This document shows, piece after piece, positions 49,072-57,334 of a stretch of DNA of 64,000 nucleotides. The notes beneath the pieces are model-generated. The model saw nothing but the letters and a program-made list of their open reading frames with translations, ran no database searches and had not been told where the DNA came from. The first letter of the stretch is position 1, and every line of letters begins with the position of its first letter. Source of the stretch: Nocardioides jiangxiensis (GTDB lineage: Bacteria; Actinomycetota; Actinomycetes; Propionibacteriales; Nocardioidaceae); contig NZ_JAUQTA010000001.1 of NCBI RefSeq assembly GCF_030580915.1, positions 992,001-1,056,000 of the forward strand, read 5' to 3'. Made by a program: the position numbers and the translations under genes.

Positions 49072-51297
49072 ATGACCGCCCGCCGTACGCCGTTCCGCGT
49101 CCTCGTCGCCACCGCTTCCGGCGCCCTCGGCTTCCTGCCGCTGGCGCTCACCAGCCCGGCCCACGCCGCCACCCTGTCGTGCAGCGCCAGCTCCGGCACG
49201 CTGACCGTCAACGCGGCGAACTACGCCTACGACCAGCGGTTCTCCGTCGAGGGCCCCTCGCACCACCTGTGGATCCACGACGGCTCGGGGGCGGTCAACG
49301 GCGACGAGTGCTCCGTCGACGTGCGGACGGTCAACACCATCGACGTGCAGTCGGACGCCTACGCGGACGACTGGGTCGTCGACCTCGGCTCCGACTGGAC
49401 CGGCCTCGACGGGACGGACGCCCTGCTCAAGCTGCCCGTGAGCCAGTACGACACGGTGAAGCTCGACGGCACCTCGGCCGGCAGCCCGGTGAAGGTCGAC
49501 TTCGTCGGCACCGGCACCCCCCTGCAGTTCACGACGGACAACGACCAGACGCCGGACATCCAGTTCGACAACCAGTGGGGCGCACTCCGCGCGGTCAAGG
49601 GAGGCAGCAGCACCGACACGATCGACCTGTCCGGCCTGCCGTTCCAGACCGCCACCATCAGCGTCCTCGGCAACGACGGCAGCGACGTGATCACCGGCTC
49701 CGACGGCTCCGACACCATCAGCGGCGGAGCCGGGAGCGACCAGCTCAGCGGCGGACCCGGCTCCGACACCGTGGATGGCAACGACGGCGATGACCAGCTC
49801 TACGGCGGAGGCGGCTGGGACGTGATCCACGACGGTGACGGCTCCGACGTCCTCGACGGCGACTGGGCCGACGGCGAGGACGGTTACGGCGACCAGATCG
49901 ACGCCGTCTGGGACTTCGGCTACCCCGACCAGATCGGCGATGCGACGGCCAGCTACGACGAGGTGGTCTTCTACACGGAGGGGGCGCCGGTCACCGCCAC
50001 CCTCGACGGCGTCCAGAACGACGGCGCTTTCGGCGAGGACAACCTCCTGGGAGCCGACTCGATCCAGACCTTCGCCGGGGACGACGTGATCGGCGGCGAC
50101 GACTTCCACGCGATCGACACCGGAGCCGGCAACGACACCCTGACCCTGGGCCCGGCCTTCCACGGCATGCTCGACTGGCAGGCCGGCGACGGCACGGACA
50201 CCCTCGACGCCTCGGCGTTCAACGGCTCCCTCCACGGCGCGTTCTACCCCGGCGGCTCGATGCTCATGACCGAGGGCGCAGCGCCCGGCAACATCGACGG
50301 CGGTGGCTGGGAGACCGTCAAGGGCGGCCTCCTCGGTGACGACCTCACCGTCGGATGCGCCTGCACGATGATCCCCGGGCAGGGCAACGACACGATCCGC
50401 TTCAGCGGCAGCATCAGCGGCGGCACGTACGTCGCCGGCCCGGCCGGGGACGGCGCGGACACGGTGACCGTCGACGACGGCATCTCGGGTGTGAAGGCCG
50501 ACTACTCGATCCGGTCCGCAGCCGTCTCCCTCACCATCGACGGTGAGGCCAACGACGGTGCGACCGGCGAGGGCGACGACCTCGACTTCGGCATCACCGC
50601 GCTGGTCGGCGGCACCGGCAACGACACGCTCGCCGGCTCGACGTCCGCCGACACCCTCGACGGCTTCGCCGGCGACGACCGCCTGCTCGGCCGAGGTGGC
50701 AACGACCGGCTGATCGGCGACGTCGGCATCGACACCCTCGACGGTGGCTCGGGCAACGACGTCCTCCTGGGCCAGGACGGTGCCGACAAGCTGTACGGCC
50801 GCGACGGCGACGACGTGCTGCGCGGCGATGACAAGTACGGCACTGCAGGCAATGACACCCTCGACGGCGGGGCCGGCGACGACGACCTGTTCGGCTACGG
50901 CGGCAACGACACCTTCACCGAGGGGGCGGCAGCCAACGGGTCCGACCTCATCGCGGGCGGCGCCGGCGTCGACACGGCGTCGTACGCCGCGCGGACCGCC
51001 ACCGTGACGCTGTCGCTCAACGGCGTGTACGACGACGGCGCCGCGGGCGAGGGAGACCGGATCGGCACCGACGTGGAGAACCTCACCGGAGGCAAGGGAG
51101 GCGACACCCTCACCGGCAACGATGCCGTGAACACGCTGACCGGCGGCGCCGGCAAGGACAAGCTCTACGGCAAGGGCGGCAACGACACCTTCCAGACGGT
51201 CGACAGCACCGCCGACACGCTCGACGGCGGGACCGGCACCGACCGTGCCCACCGCGACTCGATCGACACGACGACCTCGGTGGAGCAGCGCTTCTAG
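49072..51297 (+). CDS. Large secreted RTX-type calcium-binding repeat protein
   Basis: 741 aa. Signal peptide ends in SPAHA before ATLSC. I choose ATG 49072 (GGAG 7 nt upstream) because the longer frame would enter the groEL operators. Residues about 190-280 and 540-720 carry RTX nonapeptides (GGxGxDxUx), for example GGSGNDVLLGQDGADKLYGR. Three related modules of about 23 residues (VTATLDGVQNDGAFGEDNLL, VSLTIDGEANDGATGEGDDL, VTLSLNGVYDDGAAGEGDRI) separate them. Such repeats fold on binding calcium outside the cell. No enzymatic domain and no type I secretion genes nearby; export through Sec is expected. Confidence 0.85.
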   Translation: MTARRTPFRVLVATASGALGFLPLALTSPAHAATLSCSASSGTLTVNAANYAYDQRFSVEGPSHHLWIHDGSGAVNGDECSVDVRTVNTIDVQSDAYADDWVVDLGSDWTGLDGTDALLKLPVSQYDTVKLDGTSAGSPVKVDFVGTGTPLQFTTDNDQTPDIQFDNQWGALRAVKGGSSTDTIDLSGLPFQTATISVLGNDGSDVITGSDGSDTISGGAGSDQLSGGPGSDTVDGNDGDDQLYGGGGWDVIHDGDGSDVLDGDWADGEDGYGDQIDAVWDFGYPDQIGDATASYDEVVFYTEGAPVTATLDGVQNDGAFGEDNLLGADSIQTFAGDDVIGGDDFHAIDTGAGNDTLTLGPAFHGMLDWQAGDGTDTLDASAFNGSLHGAFYPGGSMLMTEGAAPGNIDGGGWETVKGGLLGDDLTVGCACTMIPGQGNDTIRFSGSISGGTYVAGPAGDGADTVTVDDGISGVKADYSIRSAAVSLTIDGEANDGATGEGDDLDFGITALVGGTGNDTLAGSTSADTLDGFAGDDRLLGRGGNDRLIGDVGIDTLDGGSGNDVLLGQDGADKLYGRDGDDVLRGDDKYGTAGNDTLDGGAGDDDLFGYGGNDTFTEGAAANGSDLIAGGAGVDTASYAARTATVTLSLNGVYDDGAAGEGDRIGTDVENLTGGKGGDTLTGNDAVNTLTGGAGKDKLYGKGGNDTFQTVDSTADTLDGGTGTDRAHRDSIDTTTSVEQRF

Positions 51298-51301
51298 ACC
51301 A

Positions 51302-52132
51302 TCAGCGCACCAGCGGCACGTGGTGCCCGAACGGCACCTCCACCTCTCCCCCGAAGGCAGCCACGACGCTCGGCAGCATCGCCTTCGCCGTACGCCGATA
51401 GCCCAGCGAGGAGGGATGGAAGCGGTCGACGCTGAACATCTCGTCGGGGTTGGTGACGAAGAAGGGGCCGGCCACCTGGGCGAGGTCGACGACCCGCGCG
51501 CCCAGTGCCAGCGCCGCCTCGCGCTGTGCCGACGCCAGCTGGCGCGACGCGATCGACCCCAGCGTGCGCAGCGGCTGGGGCACGGCGCGCAGCATGCCGA
51601 GGTCGGGGCACGTGCCGACGACCACCTCGGCCCCGAGTCCCTGGAGCGTGCGGATCGCGTCCTCCAGGTGGGCGACGCTCGCGGCGGTGGCGTGGCGGTG
51701 CGTGATGTCGTTGCCGCCGACGACGATCACCGCGACGTCCGGCCGGCATCCCTCTGGGAGCCGGCCGATCTGCTCCATGAGCTCGCTGCTGTGGTTGCCG
51801 ACGCGCGCCACGGTGGTCAGTCGGACCGACCGCTTGATCCGCTTGGCGGCGCCCTTGGCCAGGCGCGCGCCGAGGGTCTCGGAGGGAAGGTCGGCCCCGA
51901 GGCCGGCGGCCAGCGAGTCGCCGAGCATCACCAGGTCGACAGCGTCCCCGAAGCGCTTGCGGTAGACCTTGTCGGCCTTCGGCGCCTTCTCACCCAGGGG
52001 CTTGCCGATGACACCGCGGGCGATGTCCGCCTGCCGGTGGAGCAGCTCCCGCCCGCCGTAGGTCAGGCCCCCGACGGCGGCACCCACCGCTCCGATGACC
52101 ACGCCTGCCCCGATCCAGCCCTCGCGCCTCAT
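51302..52132 (-). CDS. SGNH/GDSL-family hydrolase
   Basis: 276 aa from ATG 52132. N-terminal membrane/signal segment (GAGVVIGAVGAAVGGLTYGG), then block I MLGDSLAAG (Ser73), block III VVGGNDITH (Asn141) and block V DRFHPSS (Asp236, His239). A serine esterase/lipase acting outside the cytoplasm or at the membrane. Converges on the RTX gene with 4 bp between stops. Confidence 0.88.
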   Translation of the reverse strand: MRREGWIGAGVVIGAVGAAVGGLTYGGRELLHRQADIARGVIGKPLGEKAPKADKVYRKRFGDAVDLVMLGDSLAAGLGADLPSETLGARLAKGAAKRIKRSVRLTTVARVGNHSSELMEQIGRLPEGCRPDVAVIVVGGNDITHRHATAASVAHLEDAIRTLQGLGAEVVVGTCPDLGMLRAVPQPLRTLGSIASRQLASAQREAALALGARVVDLAQVAGPFFVTNPDEMFSVDRFHPSSLGYRRTAKAMLPSVVAAFGGEVEVPFGHHVPLVR

Positions 52133-52208
52133 GCGGCCAGTTGTGCCACAGGCGCGTGAACCGGAGCCCAACCCGCCATGGACGCGAACGGAAGGGTCCT
52201 GCGCGACC

Positions 52209-53210
52209 TCAGTGCTTGGTCCAGCGCTCCGTCTGGGTCAGGTAGAGCAGGTAACCGAGGGCCGGGAGCACGATCACGGCAGCGAGCGCCACCGCCACGG
52301 TCAGCGCGGTCAGTGTCGCCGGTGCACCCGCCGCGTCGGCGAAGGTCACCTGGTCGACCAGCATCCAGGGGTACTGCGCCACGCCCCAGCCGAGCACGAC
52401 GGTCGCGACCGCCGCGACCGCGGTGAAGCGGGCCAGCGCGTAGCGGCGGCGGGCGATCAGGACGAGGGTCGCGACGCCGGTCACCGCCGAGAGCAGCACC
52501 AGCGGGAGGGCACGGCCCGAGAGACCGTCGTAGAGCGTGGGGGCGTCGTGCATGAGGGGGACCAGGCCGGCGAAGACGACCAGACCGGTCACCATGCCGA
52601 CGCCGAGCGTGCGGATCCGGAGCACCTCGGCCAGGTCGGCCTGCTCCGCCCGCGCCGCGTCGGCGACCAGGAAGGACCCGGCGAGGAACGCGCAGGTCCC
52701 GCCGGCGACGAGACCGCCCACGACCCCCGTCGGGTTCAGCCAGCTCGTGAGGAGGTCGCCGTGGCCCTCCGCGGGCACGCGCCCGGACGCGATCGCGCCT
52801 GCCGCGGCCCCGAGGAAGAACGGCGTCACCAGCGAGGACAGGGCGAACACGATGCCGAACACGCGCGCCTGGCCCAGGGTGCTGGCGTACTTGCGGAAGG
52901 CGAAGCTCGCGCCGCGGAGCACGATGCCCAGCAGGCCGAGCATCAGGGGCAGCCACAGCGTCGTCATCGCAGCAGCGAAGGCCGACGGGAACGCCGTCCA
53001 CCAGGTCACCAGCACGAAGATCAGCCAGACGTGGTTGGCCTCCCAGACCGGACCGATGCTGTGGTCGACCAGGGTGCGCAGCCGCGCTCCGCGACGCGCT
53101 CCACCGGCGGTGAGGTCGAAGAAGCCCGAACCGAAGTCGGCGCCGCCGAACACGGCGTACGCGAGGACTCCGGTGAAGAGGGCCGCGGCGACGACGGTCT
53201 CGATGCCCAT
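52209..53210 (-). CDS. cydB: Cytochrome bd oxidase subunit II
   Basis: 333 aa from ATG 53210, overlapping the cydA stop (TGATG). Helices and signatures of CydB: FGGADFGSGFFDLTAGG, then HSIGPVWEANHVWLIFVLVT and MLVDQVTFADAA. Supports haem insertion and quinol oxidation by CydA in the membrane. A longer upstream frame inside cydA was rejected. Confidence 0.95.
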   Translation of the reverse strand: MGIETVVAAALFTGVLAYAVFGGADFGSGFFDLTAGGARRGARLRTLVDHSIGPVWEANHVWLIFVLVTWWTAFPSAFAAAMTTLWLPLMLGLLGIVLRGASFAFRKYASTLGQARVFGIVFALSSLVTPFFLGAAAGAIASGRVPAEGHGDLLTSWLNPTGVVGGLVAGGTCAFLAGSFLVADAARAEQADLAEVLRIRTLGVGMVTGLVVFAGLVPLMHDAPTLYDGLSGRALPLVLLSAVTGVATLVLIARRRYALARFTAVAAVATVVLGWGVAQYPWMLVDQVTFADAAGAPATLTALTVAVALAAVIVLPALGYLLYLTQTERWTKH

Positions 53211-54619
53211 CAGTGCGCCTCCACCTCGTCGAGATGGGCCGGACCGTACGGCGAGGGCAGGTCCGTCTCGCCCTCCCGCCAGCGTCGCGCCATGCCCCGC
53301 AGGACGACGTACGCCGCAGCCGTCAGGCCGGCGTAGAGGGTCGCCACCCCGGCGAGCGAGAACCACAGCCACGGGTTGTCCGTCGCCGCCTCGGAGGTCC
53401 GCATCACGCCGTAGACGATCCAGGGCTGACGGCCGACCTCGGTCGCTATCCAGCCGAGCTCCATCGTGAGGATCGCGAGCGGGCCGGAGAGGGCCATGAA
53501 CCGGAGGAACCAGCGCTTCTCGAGGAGGTCGCGCCCACCGAGCACCGGGAGACGCCGCCAGCGGAGCAGCCAGTAGCCGGCGACGCTGGCCGCCAGCAGC
53601 GAGCCGAACGCGACCATGAGCTGGAAGGACCAGCGCGTCATGTTCACCGGCGGACGGTCCGCTTCGGGCACCGTGTCGAGGCCGGGCACCGGCTTGTCGA
53701 AGGAGTTGCGGGCGATCAGCGAGCCGATCGCAGGGATCTCGAGGTCGCCGTGCACCTCGCCGTCGGACCCGAGCCAGCCACCGATCCGGAGCGGCGCAGG
53801 CGCCTCCTCGGTCGTGGTCGCGAGCTCGAACGCAGCCAGCTTGGCCGGCTGGGCCTCCGCCAGGCGGAGGCCGAGGACGTGCCCGACCAGCGGCTGCGCC
53901 AGCGCGAAGACCGTCGCGAAGACGAACGGCACCATGAACCCGAGGCGGTGGTGCGCGTCGCGCCGGCCACGCAGCATCCCGACGGCGTAGACACCCGCGA
54001 CCGTGAAGCCGACGACCACGAACGCCGCCACCCACATGTGGGCGAACATCAGGTACACGCCGTCGTTGAACATCGCCGCCCACGGTCGTACGTCGACGAC
54101 GTCTCCCGCGGCGTTGATGCGGAACCCGGCCGGGTTGTTCATCCAGGCGTTGACCGCCAGCACGCAGAAGGTGCCGACCACGCCAGCCACCGCCATCGGC
54201 ACCAACGTCAGGAGGTGCACGCGCGCGGGAAGGCGCCCCCACCCGTAGAGGTAGATGCCCATGAAGATCGCCTCGATGAAGAAGGCGAGGCCTTCGAAGG
54301 CGAAGGGCAGGCCGAGGACGTCGCCGAACCGGCCCATCAGCCTGGGCCAGAGCAGGCCCATCTCGAAGGAGAGCACCGTGCCGGAGACGGCACCGATCGC
54401 GAAGAGGACCGCCGAGACCTTCGACCACCGCTTGGCCAGCTCGAGGGCCGTCGCGTTGCCGCGGAGCCCCAGCCAGTGCATCACGAAGATCATCGACGGG
54501 AACGCGACACCGAAGCAGGCGAGCACGATGTGCCAGCCGAGCGACAGCGCCATCTGGTCGCGGGCCGGCAGCAGCCCGGAAGGCGCGTCGGCGGCGAGCT
54601 GGAGTACGACAGAGGCCAC
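53210..54619 (-). CDS. cydA: Cytochrome bd oxidase subunit I
   Basis: 469 aa from a GTG. Haem-ligand region LGWHIVLAC (His30), LVHGLL-type helices, and GRQPWIVYGVMRT. The quinol loop is short (QPAKLAAFELATTTEEAPAP), as in cyanide-insensitive-type enzymes. It oxidises quinol and reduces oxygen at low oxygen tension. The start codon lies inside a 15-bp inverted repeat whose loop is the -10 box. The bd assembly genes cydDC are not in this window. Confidence 0.95.
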   Translation of the reverse strand: MASVVLQLAADAPSGLLPARDQMALSLGWHIVLACFGVAFPSMIFVMHWLGLRGNATALELAKRWSKVSAVLFAIGAVSGTVLSFEMGLLWPRLMGRFGDVLGLPFAFEGLAFFIEAIFMGIYLYGWGRLPARVHLLTLVPMAVAGVVGTFCVLAVNAWMNNPAGFRINAAGDVVDVRPWAAMFNDGVYLMFAHMWVAAFVVVGFTVAGVYAVGMLRGRRDAHHRLGFMVPFVFATVFALAQPLVGHVLGLRLAEAQPAKLAAFELATTTEEAPAPLRIGGWLGSDGEVHGDLEIPAIGSLIARNSFDKPVPGLDTVPEADRPPVNMTRWSFQLMVAFGSLLAASVAGYWLLRWRRLPVLGGRDLLEKRWFLRFMALSGPLAILTMELGWIATEVGRQPWIVYGVMRTSEAATDNPWLWFSLAGVATLYAGLTAAAYVVLRGMARRWREGETDLPSPYGPAHLDEVEAH

Positions 54620-54646
54620 GCTGCGAATCTACGCAGCGTGGCCTCT
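54611..54646 (-). promoter_or_regulatory. Inverted repeat over the cydA -10 box and start codon
   Basis: AGAGGCCACGCTGCG and its perfect complement (54611-54625, 54632-54646) flank a 6-nt loop that reads TAGATT on the minus strand, a -10 box 6 nt before the GTG (54619). It also lies 22 bp after the sulfur-carrier stop and can serve as that gene's terminator. Confidence 0.7.
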
Positions 54647-54667
54647 CAAGACACTGTGACGATCGCC

Positions 54668-54946
54668 TCAGCAGCCGCCCGCGACCGCCGGGATCACCGA
54701 GATCTGGGTGCCGGCCGGGGTGGCCGTCGCCAGGTTCTCGAGGAACCGGACGTCCTCGTTGCCCACGTAGACGTTGACGAAGCGGCGCAGCTCGCCGTTG
54801 CTGTCGAGGATGCGGTCCTTGATGCCGGCGTGGTTGGCCTCGAGGTAGTCGAGCACCTCCGCGAGGGTCGCACCCTCGGCGGTCACCTCGGACGCGCCAC
54901 CGGTGTAGGTGCGCAGGATGGTGGGGATGCGGACGGAAATGCTCAT
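54668..54946 (-). CDS. ThiS/MoaD-like sulfur carrier protein ending in Gly-Gly-Cys
   Basis: 92 aa ubiquitin-like fold, closest in style to CysO (SVRIPTILRTYTGG start; LRRFVNVYVGNEDVRFLE; ISVIPAVAGG). Carriers are activated at a C-terminal Gly-Gly to a thiocarboxylate. Here a Cys follows (GGC), so a protease would have to trim one residue first. It follows the ThrC-like gene by 30 nt (AGGAG Shine-Dalgarno) and is under the same SAM riboswitch. Confidence 0.85.
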   Translation of the reverse strand: MSISVRIPTILRTYTGGASEVTAEGATLAEVLDYLEANHAGIKDRILDSNGELRRFVNVYVGNEDVRFLENLATATPAGTQISVIPAVAGGC

Positions 54947-54976
54947 GTGCTGCTGCTCCTGATCAGATGAGGCCGG

Positions 54977-56242
54977 TCAGACGAGGCCGGCGGCCTTGAA
55001 GGCATCGTAGGACGGATCGATGGTCGCCGCGGCGCCCACCTTGTCCGCGATGGCGTCGAGGGTCTTCAGGCCGTGGCCGGTGTTGATGAAGACGGTCTCG
55101 AGCGAGGTGTCGAGCTGGCCGGTCTCGACGAGCTTCTTGAGCACGGCCGTGGTCGTGCCACCGGCGGTCTCGGTGAAGATGCCCTCGGTGCGCGCGAGCA
55201 GGACGATGCCGTCGCGAATCTCGTCGTCGGTGACCTCCTCGACCGCACCGCCGGTCTCGCGGCAGATGTCGAGGACGTAGATGCCGTCGGCCGGGTTGCC
55301 GATCGCGAGCGACTTGGCGATCGTGTCCGGCTTCACCGGCCGGATCGCGTCGACGCCGGCCTTGAACGCCGTGGCGACCGGGCCACAGCCCGTGGCCTGG
55401 GCGCCGTAGATCTTGTAGGGCTTCTCCTCCACCAGACCGAGCTTGATCAGCTCCTGGAAGGCCTTGTGGACCTTGGTCAGCTGCGAACCCGAGGCGACGG
55501 GGATGACGACCTGGTCGGGCAGGCGCCAGCCGAGCTGCTCGGCGATCTCGTAGCCGAGCGTCTTGGAGCCCTCGGCGTAGTACGGCCGGACGTTGACGTT
55601 GACGAACGCCCAGCCGTCCTCCTCGCCGGCGATCTCCGACGCCAGCTTGTTGACGTCGTCGTAGTTGCCGTTCACGGCGACCAGCGAGTCGGTGTAGATG
55701 GCCGAGTTGATCTGCTTCGGCTTCTCGAGGTTGGCCGGGATGAAGACGACGGTCTTGATGCCCGAGCGGGCACCGGCGGCGGCGACGGCGTTGGCCAGGT
55801 TGCCGGTCGACGGACAGGCGAAGACCTTCGCGTGGAGCTCGGTCGCGGCCGACAGGGCGCAGGCGACGACACGGTCCTTGAAGGAGTTGGTGGGGTTGGT
55901 CGAGTCGTCCTTCACCCACAGGTTGTCGATGCCGAGCTCACGACCGAGGTTGTGCGCCTTCAGCAGACGGGTGAAGCCGGGCTCCATGTTGGGGCTCTGC
56001 TCGATGTCCGACGGCACGGGCAGGAGCGCCTTGTAGCGCCAGATGTTGGCGGGGCCGGCCTCGATCTCCTCGCGGGTCACGGCCGGGAAGTCGTAGGAGA
56101 TCTCCAGGGGACCGAAGCACTCCGGACAGGCGTAGAACGGACCGAGGGCGACCTGGTGGCCGCACTCGCGGCACGACAGTGCGGTGGCGTGGCCGAACGC
56201 GCCCTCGCGCAGGACCTGACCGGCAGTCTCTACAACGCTCAT
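54977..56242 (-). CDS. thrC: Threonine-synthase-like PLP enzyme
   Basis: 421 aa from ATG 56242 (GGGAGG 6 nt upstream; the longer upstream start lies in the riboswitch). An N-terminal zinc ribbon SCRECG...CPEC (Cys24, 27, 39, 42). The PLP lysine in NPTNSFKDR (Lys122) and INTGHGLKT near the C-terminus are those of threonine synthase. Annotated thrC on fold. The SAM riboswitch and the co-transcribed sulfur carrier suggest that it may use a sulfur donor to make homocysteine instead. Which reaction it carries out is not decided by sequence. Confidence 0.85.
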   Translation of the reverse strand: MSVVETAGQVLREGAFGHATALSCRECGHQVALGPFYACPECFGPLEISYDFPAVTREEIEAGPANIWRYKALLPVPSDIEQSPNMEPGFTRLLKAHNLGRELGIDNLWVKDDSTNPTNSFKDRVVACALSAATELHAKVFACPSTGNLANAVAAAGARSGIKTVVFIPANLEKPKQINSAIYTDSLVAVNGNYDDVNKLASEIAGEEDGWAFVNVNVRPYYAEGSKTLGYEIAEQLGWRLPDQVVIPVASGSQLTKVHKAFQELIKLGLVEEKPYKIYGAQATGCGPVATAFKAGVDAIRPVKPDTIAKSLAIGNPADGIYVLDICRETGGAVEEVTDDEIRDGIVLLARTEGIFTETAGGTTTAVLKKLVETGQLDTSLETVFINTGHGLKTLDAIADKVGAAATIDPSYDAFKAAGLV

Positions 56243-56255
56243 GAGGAACCTCCCT

Positions 56256-56382
56256 CTCATCTTCCCCACGCCGTCTTTCGCCGCGGGCCGGAATTAGCAC
56301 CTTTTCCACGACTGCCGAAGCAGGAGGTTCGTGGCGGTTGCCGGGACTTCGTCGGGCCGTTCCCTCAGTCCCTCTCGATGAG
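56256..56382 (-). ncRNA. SAM-I riboswitch (S-box)
   Basis: The minus strand carries the S-box core: CTCATC (P1 5' strand, 56377-56382), GAGAGG, GAGGGA (56361-56366), GGCCCGACGAAGTCCC, GGCAACC (56336-56342), a P3 stem CCACGA/TCGTGG, GGTGCTAATTCC (56290-56301) and GATGAG (56256-56261), the P1 partner. The P1 3' strand abuts the Shine-Dalgarno of the ThrC-like gene (56249-56254), so control is probably translational. A TACTCT -10 (56391-56396) lies just upstream. Confidence 0.93.
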
Positions 56383-56427
56383 CAGGCTCAAGAGTACGGG
56401 CAGGGCGAAGCGTCGCGCGAATCCGTT

Positions 56428-57282
56428 TCACTCCTCGGATCGGGCACTGGCAGCGGCGTCGCGGGCGAGCGTCGCCAGGAACTGCAGCACCCCGTCGGGA
56501 CCGGCGACGACGACGTCGCTCAGCGGCACCAGCGCACTCTCCTCGTCGGAGGCCGAGCAGACCAGCAGCGTGGTCATCCCGTCTTCGCGCAGCGCCTGGA
56601 CGGCGTGGAACGCGTCGAGGTCGCCGAGGTCGTCGCCGACGAAGCAGACGCCGAGGGCGCCGAGGTCGTGCGCCAGCTTCTGGACGACGTCACCCTTGTC
56701 GGCGCCGGGAGCGCGGATCTCGATGACCTGCCGCCCGGGCTCGACCTTCATGCCGTGGCGCTCGGCCGCGATGGCGAGCTCCGGCAGCAGGCGCTGGAAC
56801 GCCGCCTCGGGCGCCTCGAGCCGCCGCGTGTGGACGGCGACCGCCAGCCCCTTGTCCTCGACATAGGCGTCGGCGGCATCGCACCGCCGCAGGATCCGCG
56901 GCAGCTCACCGAGGAACGACGCCAGGCCGTGCGGTGGGCGGGGCCCGAGCACCCGGCGGTCACGCGAGCTCCAGCGCTCGTTGCCGTACTGCCCGAAGAC
57001 CTGCAGCTCGCGTCCCTGGTCCGAGAAGGCGGTGCCGAGGTCGTCGAGTGCCCCGAGCGCGACGACCTGACGCGCGGGACGCCCGGTGACGATGGCGATC
57101 CCCCGCACCTGCGCCGCCAGGTCGAGCAGGATGCCCGGACCACGCGGGTGGATCCGGGCCTTCTCCGGGTCCTCGACGATCGGCGCGAGCGTTCCGTCGA
57201 AGTCGAGACCGACCACGGTGCCCGCAGCCACCCGCGCCAGCGCGGCGTACCGCTGCATGGCGTCGGGCGAGGTGAACCGCAT
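56428..57282 (-). CDS. otsB: Trehalose-6-phosphate phosphatase
   Basis: 284 aa from ATG 57282 (a TTG at 57294 is possible). HAD motif I GLDFDGTLAP (Asp27, Asp29), motif II IVTGRP, motif IV VGDDLGDLDAF, as in OtsB. It removes phosphate from trehalose-6-phosphate, the step after OtsA. otsA lies 2.5 kb away on the other strand, so the two are not co-transcribed. Confidence 0.9.
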   Translation of the reverse strand: MRFTSPDAMQRYAALARVAAGTVVGLDFDGTLAPIVEDPEKARIHPRGPGILLDLAAQVRGIAIVTGRPARQVVALGALDDLGTAFSDQGRELQVFGQYGNERWSSRDRRVLGPRPPHGLASFLGELPRILRRCDAADAYVEDKGLAVAVHTRRLEAPEAAFQRLLPELAIAAERHGMKVEPGRQVIEIRAPGADKGDVVQKLAHDLGALGVCFVGDDLGDLDAFHAVQALREDGMTTLLVCSASDEESALVPLSDVVVAGPDGVLQFLATLARDAAASARSEE

Positions 57283-57334
57283 GCCCCTACTCAACCACGG
57301 GACGCGTCACGCACCCCCGGTCGGGCCGCGCTCG

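Noticed and set aside
49660..51200. CRISPR-like spaced repeats
   Set aside because: The DNA repeats are in-frame RTX codons of irregular spacing, not identical repeats with unique spacers.
49039..51252. 737-codon frame antisense to the RTX-type gene
   Set aside because: A repetitive reverse reading of the Gly/Asp repeats. No domain, and it would overlap both promoters.
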